This document shows positions 1 through 7,772 of a stretch of 64,000 nucleotides of DNA, in pieces. Under the pieces are notes generated by a model. That model was not told where the DNA came from, did not search any database, and saw only the letters and a list, made by a program, of their open reading frames with translations. Position 1 is the first letter of the stretch. Every line of letters starts with the position of its first letter. Source of the stretch: Geovibrio thiophilus. GTDB taxonomy: Bacteria; Chrysiogenota; Deferribacteres; Deferribacterales; Geovibrionaceae. Location: positions 1,612,001 through 1,676,000 of the forward strand of contig NZ_CP035108.1 of assembly GCF_004087915.1 (NCBI RefSeq). The letters are read 5' to 3'. A program made the translations under genes and the position numbers.

Positions 1-414
1 CTTAAGGATGACGGGTGCAGGGTTACTCTGTATTTCGGCGGGCGTAATCAGGAGGATATTATCCTCGCTGATGAGTTTCGTCCGCACATAGACAAGCTCA
101 TTATCACCACGGATGACGGCAGCATAGGGGAAAAAGCCCTTGTGACGGCGCCATTTGAAAAAGACGCAGCAGGGTTTGACAGGGTTTACGCCTGCGGTCC
201 CAAGCGTATGCTTCAGGCCGTGAGCGAAATCTGCGTCAAGGGCGGCGTTCCTGTGGATGTCTCTCTGGATGAACGCATGGCGTGCGGCATGGGCGCCTGT
301 CTCGGCTGCATCATCTATGTGAGGGAAGGAGAGGAAACAGTGCAGAAAAGGTGCTGTGTGGAAGGACCCGTGTTTGACGGCTCAAAGGTCGTTTGGGAAT
401 CGGTTTGCAGGTAG
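1..414 (+). CDS. pyrK: Dihydroorotate dehydrogenase electron transfer subunit, 5'-truncated by window edge
   Basis: The frame is open from base 1, so only the C-terminal part is present. PyrK is the FAD/[2Fe-2S] subunit that passes electrons from PyrD to NAD+ in class 1B dihydroorotate dehydrogenase. Visible are a nucleotide-binding segment (YFGGRNQEDI near the start) and then the C-terminal cysteine cluster DERMACGMGACLGC with a further CC pair downstream, the usual ligands of the [2Fe-2S] centre. The stop lies six bases before pyrD, so the two subunits are almost certainly co-transcribed. The GTG at 142 lies inside the open frame and is not the gene start. Confidence 0.93.
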   Translation, partial: LKDDGCRVTLYFGGRNQEDIILADEFRPHIDKLIITTDDGSIGEKALVTAPFEKDAAGFDRVYACGPKRMLQAVSEICVKGGVPVDVSLDERMACGMGACLGCIIYVREGEETVQKRCCVEGPVFDGSKVVWESVCR

Positions 415-420
415 GTTGAA

Positions 421-1338
421 ATGTCCGTACTGAAAGTAAACATCTGCGGGGTGGAATTCAAAAACCCCGTTATCACGGCAAGCGGAACCTTCGGCTACGG
501 GCTGGAGTACGCGCGCTTCATAGATATATCAAAACTCGGCGGAATCTCCGTTAAGGGGATTTCATACAACGAAGTCAGGGGCAACCCTATGCCCCGAATC
601 ATGGAAACCACCTCTGGCATGCTGAACGCAATCGGCTTGCAGAACGTCGGTGTGCATAAGTTTCTCAAGGAAAAACTGCCGCTTTTAAGGAAGTATGACA
701 CAAGAGTGATCGTAAACTTCTGGGGCAAAACCATAGAGGAATATGTTCAGGTGGCAGAAATTCTTGATAACGCTGATATTGATATGCTTGAAATGAATAT
801 CTCATGCCCCAATGTGAAAGAGGGCGGAATAGCCTTCGGCTCTGACCCGTCCATGACGGCAAAGGTCGTGAGCGAATGCAGAAAAGCCATTAGGAACAAA
901 CCTTTACTGGTGAAACTTTCACCTAATGTCACAGATATTAAGCCCTTCGCCAAAGCCTGTGAGGACAGCGGAGCGGATGGAATCAGCGCTATAAACACCC
1001 TGCTGGGCATGGCTGTGAATATCCATACCAGAAAGCCTTATATATCAAACGTTACAGGCGGTCTCAGCGGTCCTGCCATAAAGCCTGTCGCCGTGCGCAT
1101 GGTGCACGAGGTATCTAAAGTTGTGAAGATCCCCATAGTAGGCATGGGCGGCATAATCAGATGGGAGGACGCGGCGGAGTTCTTCCTTGTGGGCGCATCA
1201 GCAGTTCAGGTTGGTACGGCAAACTTCGTTGATCCGGAACTCACGCTTAAAATCGTTGATGGGCTTGAGAAATATGCCAAAAGTCAGGGACTCTCAAACA
1301 TATCTGAGCTCACCGGAAAGGTGGACTTGAGTAAGTAA
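421..1338 (+). CDS. pyrD: Dihydroorotate dehydrogenase B, catalytic subunit
   Basis: A 305-residue FMN-dependent TIM-barrel enzyme of pyrimidine synthesis (dihydroorotate to orotate), the normal length for class 1B. The active-site loop MNISCPNVKEGG at residues 125-136 supplies Cys129, the catalytic base typical of class 1 enzymes (class 2 uses Ser). Glycine-rich FMN phosphate-binding segments (GLSGPAIKP, GMGGI) follow. It sits directly after pyrK, as in other PyrDB/PyrK pairs, and ends at a strong terminator. The other pyr genes of the window (pyrRBC) lie about 27 kb away. Confidence 0.97.
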   Translation: MSVLKVNICGVEFKNPVITASGTFGYGLEYARFIDISKLGGISVKGISYNEVRGNPMPRIMETTSGMLNAIGLQNVGVHKFLKEKLPLLRKYDTRVIVNFWGKTIEEYVQVAEILDNADIDMLEMNISCPNVKEGGIAFGSDPSMTAKVVSECRKAIRNKPLLVKLSPNVTDIKPFAKACEDSGADGISAINTLLGMAVNIHTRKPYISNVTGGLSGPAIKPVAVRMVHEVSKVVKIPIVGMGGIIRWEDAAEFFLVGASAVQVGTANFVDPELTLKIVDGLEKYAKSQGLSNISELTGKVDLSK

Positions 1339-1344
1339 AAATAA

Positions 1345-1368
1345 GGCAGCCGTCCGGCTGCTTTTTTC
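1345..1368 (+). terminator. Rho-independent terminator after pyrD
   Basis: GCAGCCG (1346-1352), a two-base loop, CGGCTGC (1355-1361), then six T. The same hairpin with its flanking AAG recurs at 2320-2335. Confidence 0.85.
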
Positions 1369-1481
1369 ATATTCTGTTGAAAATCAAACTCATACTGATA
1401 TAATGCAGCAAGGTCAATCGAAGCTCTTCAGAAGTTCTTATTTTCCTAATCTATTCGTTTCAACAAAAATAAGGAGACTTT

Positions 1482-2120
1482 ATGAAATCATCACGCAGAA
1501 GTTTTATCAAAAATGCTGCTCTGACCGGAGTATTGGTTTGGAGTTTCGGATGTGCCGCTTACGGAAGTGAGATTGCTACGGATCCCGTCAGCATCAGAGA
1601 AGCTAAAATCAAAGGAGAGTCCTTTGATGATGGTAATTCGGCATATGACAAAGAAAAAAAACAGTTCAAATTGCGTAAGGACGGGGATGAGATAGTCTTT
1701 TCCGCAAAAGATATTCCTTATGATTATAATAAAAAACTCAAGAAGGCAGAATCCTTAGGATTTCCCGGAATGACTGTTACTTATAATAACACAACAATAA
1801 ATGTTGATTATCTTTCAAGCTTCACTGTGGAACGTAATGGTTACTGTATGATAATAAAAAACGGGAGTGATTTGATAGTAAACAGTTATTTTTTGACAGA
1901 AGGGGACATTGATCCCGAAATACCGGTTTTTCCGATAACTTTGAAATACAATAACCTGTTCTTCACAATTAACGACGATATTGTGACTCTTGAAGTAAAC
2001 GGCAGCAGTTTTGTCGGTGAACAAATTATATTTAATAGTTCAAGCGATACATCCATTGTAAAAAACGGTGCAGACATCGAAGTAAAACAACTACCGTTCA
2101 GGAAACAAAATGAGCACTAG
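1482..2120 (+). CDS. Tat-signal exported protein of unknown function, paired with a mini-ferredoxin
   Basis: A 212-residue protein I do not recognise. It opens with a twin-arginine signal (SRRSFIK at residues 4-10, a hydrophobic stretch, then an AYG-S type cleavage region near residue 29), so it is probably exported folded. The mature part is rich in beta-prone, Asn/Lys/Asp segments with no cysteine motif or catalytic signature that I can see. A clear ribosome site (AAGGAG, five bases before the ATG) fixes the start. The ferredoxin gene at 2110 overlaps its end by 11 bases, implying coupled translation. Its last 60 or so residues resemble the exported protein at 41089-41511 (for example ITLKYNNLFFTINDD against TTLQFKDITAVFDD), which is also followed by a mini-ferredoxin. 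Function unknown; a redox-linked periplasmic role is only inference. Confidence 0.8.
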   Translation: MKSSRRSFIKNAALTGVLVWSFGCAAYGSEIATDPVSIREAKIKGESFDDGNSAYDKEKKQFKLRKDGDEIVFSAKDIPYDYNKKLKKAESLGFPGMTVTYNNTTINVDYLSSFTVERNGYCMIIKNGSDLIVNSYFLTEGDIDPEIPVFPITLKYNNLFFTINDDIVTLEVNGSSFVGEQIIFNSSSDTSIVKNGADIEVKQLPFRKQNEH

Positions 2121-2298
2121 AGTTGTAATTGATGAAGATAAATGCACTGGTTGTGGATTATGCGTGATAGTCTGCGGAGCAAGCCTTATCTATATGGATA
2201 ATGACAAGGCAAAAACAAAGAGATATTTTTGTATACCATCAGATTGTGTGAAATGCGTCGAGGCATGTCCAGTAAATGCTATAACTTTGTTAGCATGA
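2110..2298 (+). CDS. Mini-ferredoxin, two 4Fe-4S motifs
   Basis: 62 residues with cysteines at 12, 15, 18, 22 (CxxCxxCxxxC) and 41, 46, 49, 53 (Cx4CxxCxxxCP), consistent with two [4Fe-4S] clusters of a bacterial 2[4Fe-4S] ferredoxin. The first motif ends in CG rather than the usual CP. There is no signal peptide, so it is cytoplasmic unless it travels with the overlapping Tat substrate upstream. Its ribosome site (AGGA, six bases before the ATG) lies inside the upstream gene. The acceptor or donor is unknown. A related but divergent ferredoxin is paired with a related exported protein at 40878-41511. Confidence 0.88.
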   Translation: MSTRVVIDEDKCTGCGLCVIVCGASLIYMDNDKAKTKRYFCIPSDCVKCVEACPVNAITLLA

Positions 2299-2318
2299 AT
2301 ACCTTATAATACAATAAA

Positions 2319-2341
2319 GGCAGCCGTCCGGCTGCTTTTAT
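2319..2341. terminator. Bidirectional terminator, copy of the pyrD terminator
   Basis: GCAGCCG (2320-2326), two-base loop, CGGCTGC (2329-2335), followed by TTTTATT on the plus strand and by CTTTATT on the minus strand. It can end both the ferredoxin transcript and the convergent fabF transcript. Confidence 0.8.
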
Positions 2342-2359
2342 TAATTTTCGAGTGAAGAA

Positions 2360-3622
2360 TCAGCGAAGTTTACCGAAAACAGCTATGGCACAGTGTCCAC
2401 CGAATCCAAAGGTATTGCTCATCGCAACGTTCACAGACTTTTTCCTTGCTTTGCCGAGAATGATGTCCAGCCCCTGCGGTGTATCGTCGTCAAGGTTTTC
2501 CGTATTTATAGTGGGCGGTATTACACCGTCCTTAATCGTCATAACGCAAATAAGCGCTTCTATAGCTCCGGCTGCACCAAGCAGATGCCCCGTCATAGAT
2601 TTTGTAGCACTGATGGACAGGTTTTTGGGTTTTTCGCCGAAAAGCTTGATAATAGACCTTATTTCGCTATCGTCACCAGTGGGGGTGGAAGTAGCATGCG
2701 CATTGAGATAATCCACATCCTCTGCTTTCAAGTCTGCATCTTCAAGAGCGTTTTTCATCCCGAGATAAGCTCCCATGCCCTCAGGGTGAGTGGCAGTGAG
2801 GTGATAAGCATCCGCTGCAAATCCTGCGCCCAGAACCTCGGCATATATCTTAGCTCCTCTGGCTTTGGCGTGTTCATATTCCTCAAGAACAAGTCCAGCT
2901 GCGCCTTCGCCCATTACAAATCCATCGCGATCCTTGTCAAACGGGCGTGAAGCCTTTTCGGGAGCATCATTTCGCTCGGAAAGCGCTTTCATTGCGTTGA
3001 AACCTCCCATGGATGAATCGCAGATGGCAGATTCAGCGCCGCCTGTAATGATGATGTCCGCCTTGCCGAGTCTGATATAATTGAAAGCATCGGCTATGGC
3101 GTTTGTCGATGAAGCACATGCGGAAACGGGGCAGAAGTTTATTCCCATAAGTCCGAACCTGATGGAAATGAGACCTGAGGCTATGTTCGTGATAATTTTA
3201 GGAACGAGAAAAGGGGAGAATCGGGGTTTTCCCCGATGTGAGGCGTAGTCTATAATCTGTTCGTCCATAGTGGGCATACCGCCAACGCTGGATGACCATA
3301 TGACACCTGCGCGGGTTTTGTCAAATTCCGCAATGTTCAGATTTGCGTCTCTAAAAGCCTCGTCCGCCGCCGCTATGCTGTAATGGCTGAATATATCCAG
3401 CCTGCGGGCTTCCTTTGCGTCAAAATACGATAATGTATCAAATCCTTTTACCTCGCATGCGAAACGGGTTTTGAAGCCGGATGCGTCAAATTTGGTAATA
3501 GGTCCTGCGCCGCTGACTCCGCTCATAAGATTATTCCATGAATCCGCAACATTGTTGCCGAGAGGGGAAACTGCGCCTAGCCCTGTAACCACGACTCTTT
3601 TAAGTTGAATTGTCTTTGGCAT
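2360..3622 (-). CDS. fabF: Beta-ketoacyl-ACP synthase II
   Basis: A 420-residue condensing enzyme that elongates acyl-ACP with malonyl-ACP. The thiolase-fold triad is intact: Cys169 (SACASS), His309 (NAHATSTPTGD) and His346 (SMTGHLLGAAG). I place the start at 3622, where AAGGTGAT lies just upstream; reading further upstream adds 39 residues that only overlap the MarR gene in another frame. It follows the MarR regulator by four bases, so the pair is one transcript. No other fatty-acid synthesis gene adjoins, so this may be a second, specially regulated FabF rather than the housekeeping one. Confidence 0.94.
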   Translation of the reverse strand: MPKTIQLKRVVVTGLGAVSPLGNNVADSWNNLMSGVSGAGPITKFDASGFKTRFACEVKGFDTLSYFDAKEARRLDIFSHYSIAAADEAFRDANLNIAEFDKTRAGVIWSSSVGGMPTMDEQIIDYASHRGKPRFSPFLVPKIITNIASGLISIRFGLMGINFCPVSACASSTNAIADAFNYIRLGKADIIITGGAESAICDSSMGGFNAMKALSERNDAPEKASRPFDKDRDGFVMGEGAAGLVLEEYEHAKARGAKIYAEVLGAGFAADAYHLTATHPEGMGAYLGMKNALEDADLKAEDVDYLNAHATSTPTGDDSEIRSIIKLFGEKPKNLSISATKSMTGHLLGAAGAIEALICVMTIKDGVIPPTINTENLDDDTPQGLDIILGKARKKSVNVAMSNTFGFGGHCAIAVFGKLR

Positions 3623-3626
3623 ATAA

Positions 3627-4061
3627 TCACCTTCCGTATTTGATACGACGAGAGATAAGCTTGACGGCGTTGATACCGTCTTCTCCCAATATATCATATA
3701 TTTTGGTCTGAACATTCTTCCAGTCCGGACGAGAGGCAAGAAGCAGTTCTCTGCCTTTTTCAGAGATGTCTATTCTTTCGTCCCCGGTTTCGTACAGCCA
3801 GCCGTTTTTTATCATTCTATCCAAGTTTCTGGTTACGGTGGATTTCTCCATCCGAAGTATTCTGCTGATCTCGGAACGCTTTTTAGCCCCGTCTGCCGCC
3901 AGAGAGATCAGGATAGACGCCTGACTGATTTTTAAGCCGTGCTTCTTCAGCTCTCTGTCGTAAATGCCGGTTATTACTCTGTTCATGAGGCGCATTTTTC
4001 CTGCTGTGCATTCTTCGATAACTGTCAATGCGAACTCTGTGATTTCGTCAGTTTTATCCAT
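3627..4061 (-). CDS. MarR-family transcriptional regulator
   Basis: 144 residues. The winged helix-turn-helix occupies about residues 50-110 (segments SQASILISLAADG, KKRSEISRILRMEKSTVTRNLDRM), matching the MarR fold, with helices at both ends for dimerisation. It is co-transcribed with fabF. A perfect 14-base palindrome sits 11 bases before the start codon, which suggests that the protein represses itself and fabF. MarR relatives that control fatty-acid synthesis (FabT in streptococci) are known, and the gene order hints at a similar job here, but that is inference. Confidence 0.88.
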   Translation of the reverse strand: MDKTDEITEFALTVIEECTAGKMRLMNRVITGIYDRELKKHGLKISQASILISLAADGAKKRSEISRILRMEKSTVTRNLDRMIKNGWLYETGDERIDISEKGRELLLASRPDWKNVQTKIYDILGEDGINAVKLISRRIKYGR

Positions 4062-4071
4062 CAGCCACCAT

Positions 4072-4085
4072 GTTGTATATACAAC
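4072..4085. promoter_or_regulatory. Probable MarR operator
   Basis: GTTGTATATACAAC is a perfect inverted repeat and resembles the TTGnnnnnnCAA type of site used by MarR proteins. It lies immediately before the regulator's start codon. Confidence 0.7.
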
Positions 4086-4177
4086 TTAATAAAAAGCATT
4101 AGAAATGTCAAGCTTGAGAAAGAGTCAAAGGGCAGGGGGAAACTTAAACAGAATGTATAATATTTATTCACAGATAT

Positions 4178-4627
4178 TTATCCGATAAGATAAGTCCCTG
4201 TTCCGGCGGCGATGAGTAAGCCTTCGTCATTATGAAGCTTTGCCGTGGAGACGGCTATCTTGTTTCCGGCTCGGAGAGTTTCGCCTGTCGCGGTGAATGA
4301 CTTGCCCCGTCCGGGCTGAATATAATCTATACGCAGGTCAATTGTGCCGACCTTGCTTACACGCTTCATTATCTGGTCTGCCGACTCTCCGGGATACTTC
4401 ACAGGCAGGCAGAGCAGGGCGGAGATTCCCGCGGTTACATCCATGACAGAGGCTATAACTCCGCCGTGGAGAATACCGTAATCGAAGTTGCCTATCAGCT
4501 CGTTTCTCATTTTGAAGGTGATAACGGGGGTGAATCTTTCCGTTACCTCCAGCTTCATGCCCAGAAACCTCTGAAAAGGGCTGAGCGTTTCAAATCTCTC
4601 TTTAAAACGTGTAATAATTTCGTCCAT
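4178..4627 (-). CDS. PaaI/YdiI-type hotdog-fold thioesterase
   Basis: About 149 residues of a single hotdog domain with the signature LHGGVIASVMDVTAG, in which the HGG...D segment binds the acyl-CoA and activates water. It probably hydrolyses an aryl- or acyl-CoA; the substrate cannot be read from sequence. I chose the ATG at 4627 because GAGGGA lies five bases upstream; a GTG at 4645 would add six residues. It lies just upstream of the MarR-fabF unit on the same strand but is separated by about 115 bases that include the operator. Confidence 0.85.
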   Translation of the reverse strand: MDEIITRFKERFETLSPFQRFLGMKLEVTERFTPVITFKMRNELIGNFDYGILHGGVIASVMDVTAGISALLCLPVKYPGESADQIMKRVSKVGTIDLRIDYIQPGRGKSFTATGETLRAGNKIAVSTAKLHNDEGLLIAAGTGTYLIG

Positions 4628-4657
4628 TTTTCCCTCATAAATCACAGATCAGTATAA

Positions 4658-4682
4658 CAAAAAAGGAGCCCGAAGGCTCCTC
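4658..4682 (-). terminator. Terminator of cydAB
   Basis: AGGAGCC (4664-4670), loop CGAA, GGCTCCT (4675-4681), followed on the minus strand by six T. It lies 25 bases beyond the cydB stop. Confidence 0.85.
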
Positions 4683-4706
4683 TAAATTTACAGGCAGCGG
4701 AAATTC

Positions 4707-5735
4707 TCAGTATGTTTCCACGTCGGGGTCTGTTACATCCTCCGGTTTCACCGGATGTCTGAATATGTAATATGTCCATATCTGGTACGCGATTACTATT
4801 GGAATAAATATCAGCACCACAACAGTCATTATCATCAGTGTATAGTCGCTGGAGGATGAGTTGAATGCTGTTATGCTGTACATCGGGTTGATTTTTGATG
4901 GGAGCAGGTTAGGGTAAAGTCCCGCAACACCGGTGAATATAAATGTAAGCACAGCGGCGCATGAGGCTAGAAACGCCTGAAACAGCGATTTTTTGTATAT
5001 AAAATAAACATATACAATGCCAAGAGCGCATACAGCAGGCAGTAGGAACAGTATGGGCATCTTGAAGAAGTTCCCAAAAAGCGGTGTTGAGAAGAAGGTG
5101 GCAATCAGGAACATCACCACAGCGAAAGCGAGCAGCGGAACAAGATACGGCATCAGTGAAACTGCCCGCTCCGATACCCTGCCGTCTGTTTTAAGACCTA
5201 TCCACAGTGCGCCGTGGGTGATGAAAAATACTACAAACACCGCTCCGGTAAGCAGTCCGTATGGATTGAGCAGATCAAAGGTTGTTCCGAAATATCCGTA
5301 ACCATCCAGCAGGAGTCCCTGAAATATGTTGCCGAAAGCCACACCGAAGAGGAAAGGAGGGACAAAGCTGCTGAGAGATATAAGGAAATCCCATGTTTTT
5401 TTCCATTTGTCAGACTCTGCCTTGCCTCTGAATTCAAAAGATACGCCTCTGATTATGAGTCCGAAAAGGATTATAAGCAGCGGAGTATAAAACCAGCTGA
5501 ACATGTAGGCATATGTTGTGGGAAATGCGGCAAAAGTCGCGCCGCCCGCAGTGACCAGCCATACCTCATTGCCGTCCCACACGGGACCGAGTGAATTTAT
5601 TATCTGTCTGCGTTCCATATCTGTTTTGCCGATAAACGGGTGGAGCATTCCGGCGCCGAAGTCGAATCCGTCGAGCATAAAATAAACAGCCCAAAGCAGA
5701 CCCCATAAAACAAACCATAGTGTTTGGAGCATCAT
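4707..5735 (-). CDS. cydB: Cytochrome bd quinol oxidase subunit II
   Basis: A 342-residue polytopic membrane protein with the opening LWFVLWGLLWAVYFMLDGFD typical of CydB, including the GFDFGAGMLHPF segment and the WDGNEVWLVTAGGATFAAFP motif. With CydA it forms the high-affinity terminal oxidase that takes electrons from menaquinol and reduces O2 without pumping protons. In an anaerobe the usual role is oxygen removal. The start lies one base beyond the cydA stop, so translation is coupled. No cydX-type small subunit is apparent in the 25 bases before the terminator. Confidence 0.97.
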   Translation of the reverse strand: MMLQTLWFVLWGLLWAVYFMLDGFDFGAGMLHPFIGKTDMERRQIINSLGPVWDGNEVWLVTAGGATFAAFPTTYAYMFSWFYTPLLIILFGLIIRGVSFEFRGKAESDKWKKTWDFLISLSSFVPPFLFGVAFGNIFQGLLLDGYGYFGTTFDLLNPYGLLTGAVFVVFFITHGALWIGLKTDGRVSERAVSLMPYLVPLLAFAVVMFLIATFFSTPLFGNFFKMPILFLLPAVCALGIVYVYFIYKKSLFQAFLASCAAVLTFIFTGVAGLYPNLLPSKINPMYSITAFNSSSSDYTLMIMTVVVLIFIPIVIAYQIWTYYIFRHPVKPEDVTDPDVETY

Positions 5736-5736
5736 A

Positions 5737-7074
5737 TTACACCGCCTCTGCTGTTCTGCGACCTTCTTTCTCAGGTCCTTTAGCAGAAAACTTAAACAAA
5801 AGGTAGAAGTCTATTAGCATAAGTGTTCCGTAGAAGATGAAAAACCCCGCAAGCGATATTGCCACCTGCTGCGTTGTCAGATTCACTGAGACTCCGTCTT
5901 CTGTTCGCATGAGACCGTAAACAATCCACGGCTGGCGACCGACCTCAGCCACAATCCAGCCGAGCTGTGCCGCTATATACGGCAGGGGTATGGAGTAGAG
6001 AAGGGCGCGAAGCAGCCATTTTTTATTGCTCAGGGTACCCTTGCGCAAATAGTAGAGTGCAGTGCCTGCGAGCAGTATAAACAGTGCGCCTAATCCGACC
6101 ATAAGGCGGAATCCCAGAAATACAGGCGTTACAGGCGGACGGTCTTTGGCTGGTATATCCCTGAGACCGGTAACCTCCGCGTTCCACTCCTTAAAAGCCA
6201 TGAAGCTGGCAAGTTTGGGGATGGGGAATAATTCCACAGAGTTGCGTTCTCCCTCTTCGTCAGGTATGGCGAAAAGTATTACCGGCGCTCCTTTTTCTGT
6301 TTCCCAGATAGATTCCATTGCCGCAAATTTGGAGGGCTGAGTTTTAGCCACTTCTGCCGCGTGAAAATCACCTATTCCCGCGACTGCGAGAGATGAGAAA
6401 AGTCCGAATATAGCGGCGGTTTTCATGGATTTTTTAAATATCTGAACCTCATTCCCCTTAAGAAGATGATAAGCGGAAACACCCATTACAAAGAATGCGC
6501 CGATCACCCATCCGCTTGTTGCTGTGTGAAAAAATTTAAGCCATGCGTAGGGGGAGAGTATTACCGCCGTAAAGTCTGTCAGTTCGGCTCTGCCGTTTAT
6601 TATGGTATAACCCACAGGGTGCTGCATCCATCCGTTTGCGATGAGAATCCATAACGCCGAAAGATTGGAACCGAGAGCTACCATCCATATAGAGAAGAGG
6701 TGAACCCGTTTGGAAACCTTTTTCCAGCCGAAAATCCATATGCCCAGAAAGACGGATTCAAGGAAAAAAGCTACCGTGGCTTCAATCGCAAGCGGCGCTC
6801 CGAATATATCCCCGACGTATTTTGAATACTCAGCCCAGTTCATCCCGAACTGAAACTCAAGAGTTATCCCTGTAACCACACCGATAGCAAAGTTTATGAG
6901 AAAAAGCTTGCCCCAGAATTTAGTCATTCTGAGATAGTCTCGATCTCCTGTTCTTACATAGACCGTCTGCATAAAGGCGATAAGAACTACCAAGCCAAGG
7001 GTTAGCGGAACAAAGATGAAGTGGAATCCGGCAGTAACTGCAAACTGGATTCGTGACAGCATCAAGGCATCCAT
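5737..7074 (-). CDS. cydA: Cytochrome bd quinol oxidase subunit I
   Basis: 445 residues, shorter than the roughly 520 of the E. coli enzyme because the periplasmic Q-loop is the short form. His18 (FAVTAGFHFIF) is the expected heme b595 ligand, the HTATSGW segment carries the second conserved His, and EVGRQPWIVYGLMRT is the GRQPW signature with the Met heme ligand nearby. The ribosome site AGGAGG lies eight bases before the ATG. It is first in a two-gene operon with cydB. A nearly 700-base gene-free stretch separates it from the Rrf2 regulator gene on the same strand. Confidence 0.97.
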   Translation of the reverse strand: MDALMLSRIQFAVTAGFHFIFVPLTLGLVVLIAFMQTVYVRTGDRDYLRMTKFWGKLFLINFAIGVVTGITLEFQFGMNWAEYSKYVGDIFGAPLAIEATVAFFLESVFLGIWIFGWKKVSKRVHLFSIWMVALGSNLSALWILIANGWMQHPVGYTIINGRAELTDFTAVILSPYAWLKFFHTATSGWVIGAFFVMGVSAYHLLKGNEVQIFKKSMKTAAIFGLFSSLAVAGIGDFHAAEVAKTQPSKFAAMESIWETEKGAPVILFAIPDEEGERNSVELFPIPKLASFMAFKEWNAEVTGLRDIPAKDRPPVTPVFLGFRLMVGLGALFILLAGTALYYLRKGTLSNKKWLLRALLYSIPLPYIAAQLGWIVAEVGRQPWIVYGLMRTEDGVSVNLTTQQVAISLAGFFIFYGTLMLIDFYLLFKFSAKGPEKEGRRTAEAV

Positions 7075-7087
7075 AACTTAGCCTCCT

Positions 7088-7380
7088 GTTATTTAGATAT
7101 ATAATTGGTGTATTTATGCAGAACCTGTCGCAATGGCAAAGTGGTGCATACAAGTAAATAATAACACTCAATGCTTGCCATGCAATAAAAATATTCAAGA
7201 AAATCAATCATATAGGATAACTATGATTAAAATGGTATTATTTAATCTTTAGTAAAAATAATTTAGATTAGTACCTAAATTTATCCATTGAAAAGAGCAA
7301 ATGATTGTTTATCGATGTACGATATAAGAATATCAATCGGAAACAGTTCTTTTTACAGGGGAAAACTCTCTCGGTTGCGA
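7088..7380. other. AT-rich gene-free region upstream of cydA
   Basis: No coding frame fits. Two inverted repeats are visible: AATTTAG (7260-7266) with CTAAATT (7275-7281), and TATCG (7310-7314) with CGATA (7320-7324). Either could be an operator in the cydAB promoter region; neither matches a consensus that I can name with confidence. Confidence 0.35.
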
Positions 7381-7772
7381 TGATTTGAGCAAAGGAGTGT
7401 CTTTGCTTTAACCTTTTTGCTAAATCAGTTCTCAGGGGATTTTAGAGCCTCGATTTTTCTCTGCTTAAAATCACTGGATTGATTATCCAGAAGGGAAGCG
7501 ATAGTTTCATTTTAAAAACGTCTGATAAGATATATTATGTTAAGTTAAAAGAGAGGTATACCGGAATTGAAGTAAAATGACAGGCTCTGCCGGATAGGAA
7601 AACAGAGCCTTGTTGGTATCTTAGAAGCTGCTGTGTACGAAAAGACGGTTGATTATTTAGGTTTTAAACCCTGTCTGAGGAATCTCGACAGGTAAAGACA
7701 AGGGCTGAGTCTTTTTCTTGCATTAGAAGAGGAAATTCGGCGCTGCACTTTCATTACAGCACCGATTTTTTA
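7381..7772 (+). ncRNA. Candidate structured RNA ending in a plus-strand terminator
   Basis: A gene-free stretch with a succession of stem-loops. These are AGCAAAG (7388-7394)/CTTTGCT (7401-7407) inside an outer TGATTT/AAATCA stem; GATTTTA (7438-7444)/TAAAATC (7466-7472); CTGGAT (7474-7479)/ATCCAG (7485-7490); AGGCTCTG (7582-7589)/CAGAGCCT (7603-7610); CCTGTC (7670-7675)/GACAGG (7687-7692); and AAAGAC (7694-7699)/GTCTTT (7709-7714). The last hairpin (7737-7765) is followed by six T on the plus strand although no plus-strand gene precedes it. I find none of the conserved cores of tmRNA, RNase P RNA or SRP RNA. It could be an unrecognised small RNA or a remnant; the 5' end is a guess. Confidence 0.4.
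7737..7771 (+). terminator. Plus-strand terminator with no upstream gene
   Basis: TCGGCGCTG (7737-7745) pairs with CAGCACCGA (7757-7765) with one C-A mismatch, then a T-run. It overlaps the stop codon of the minus-strand Rrf2 gene. Its existence is the main evidence for a plus-strand transcript here. Confidence 0.6.

Noticed and set aside
3623-3739. Longer fabF start adding 39 residues
   Set aside because: The extra stretch overlaps the marR gene in another frame, does not resemble FabF, and the downstream ATG has a good ribosome site.
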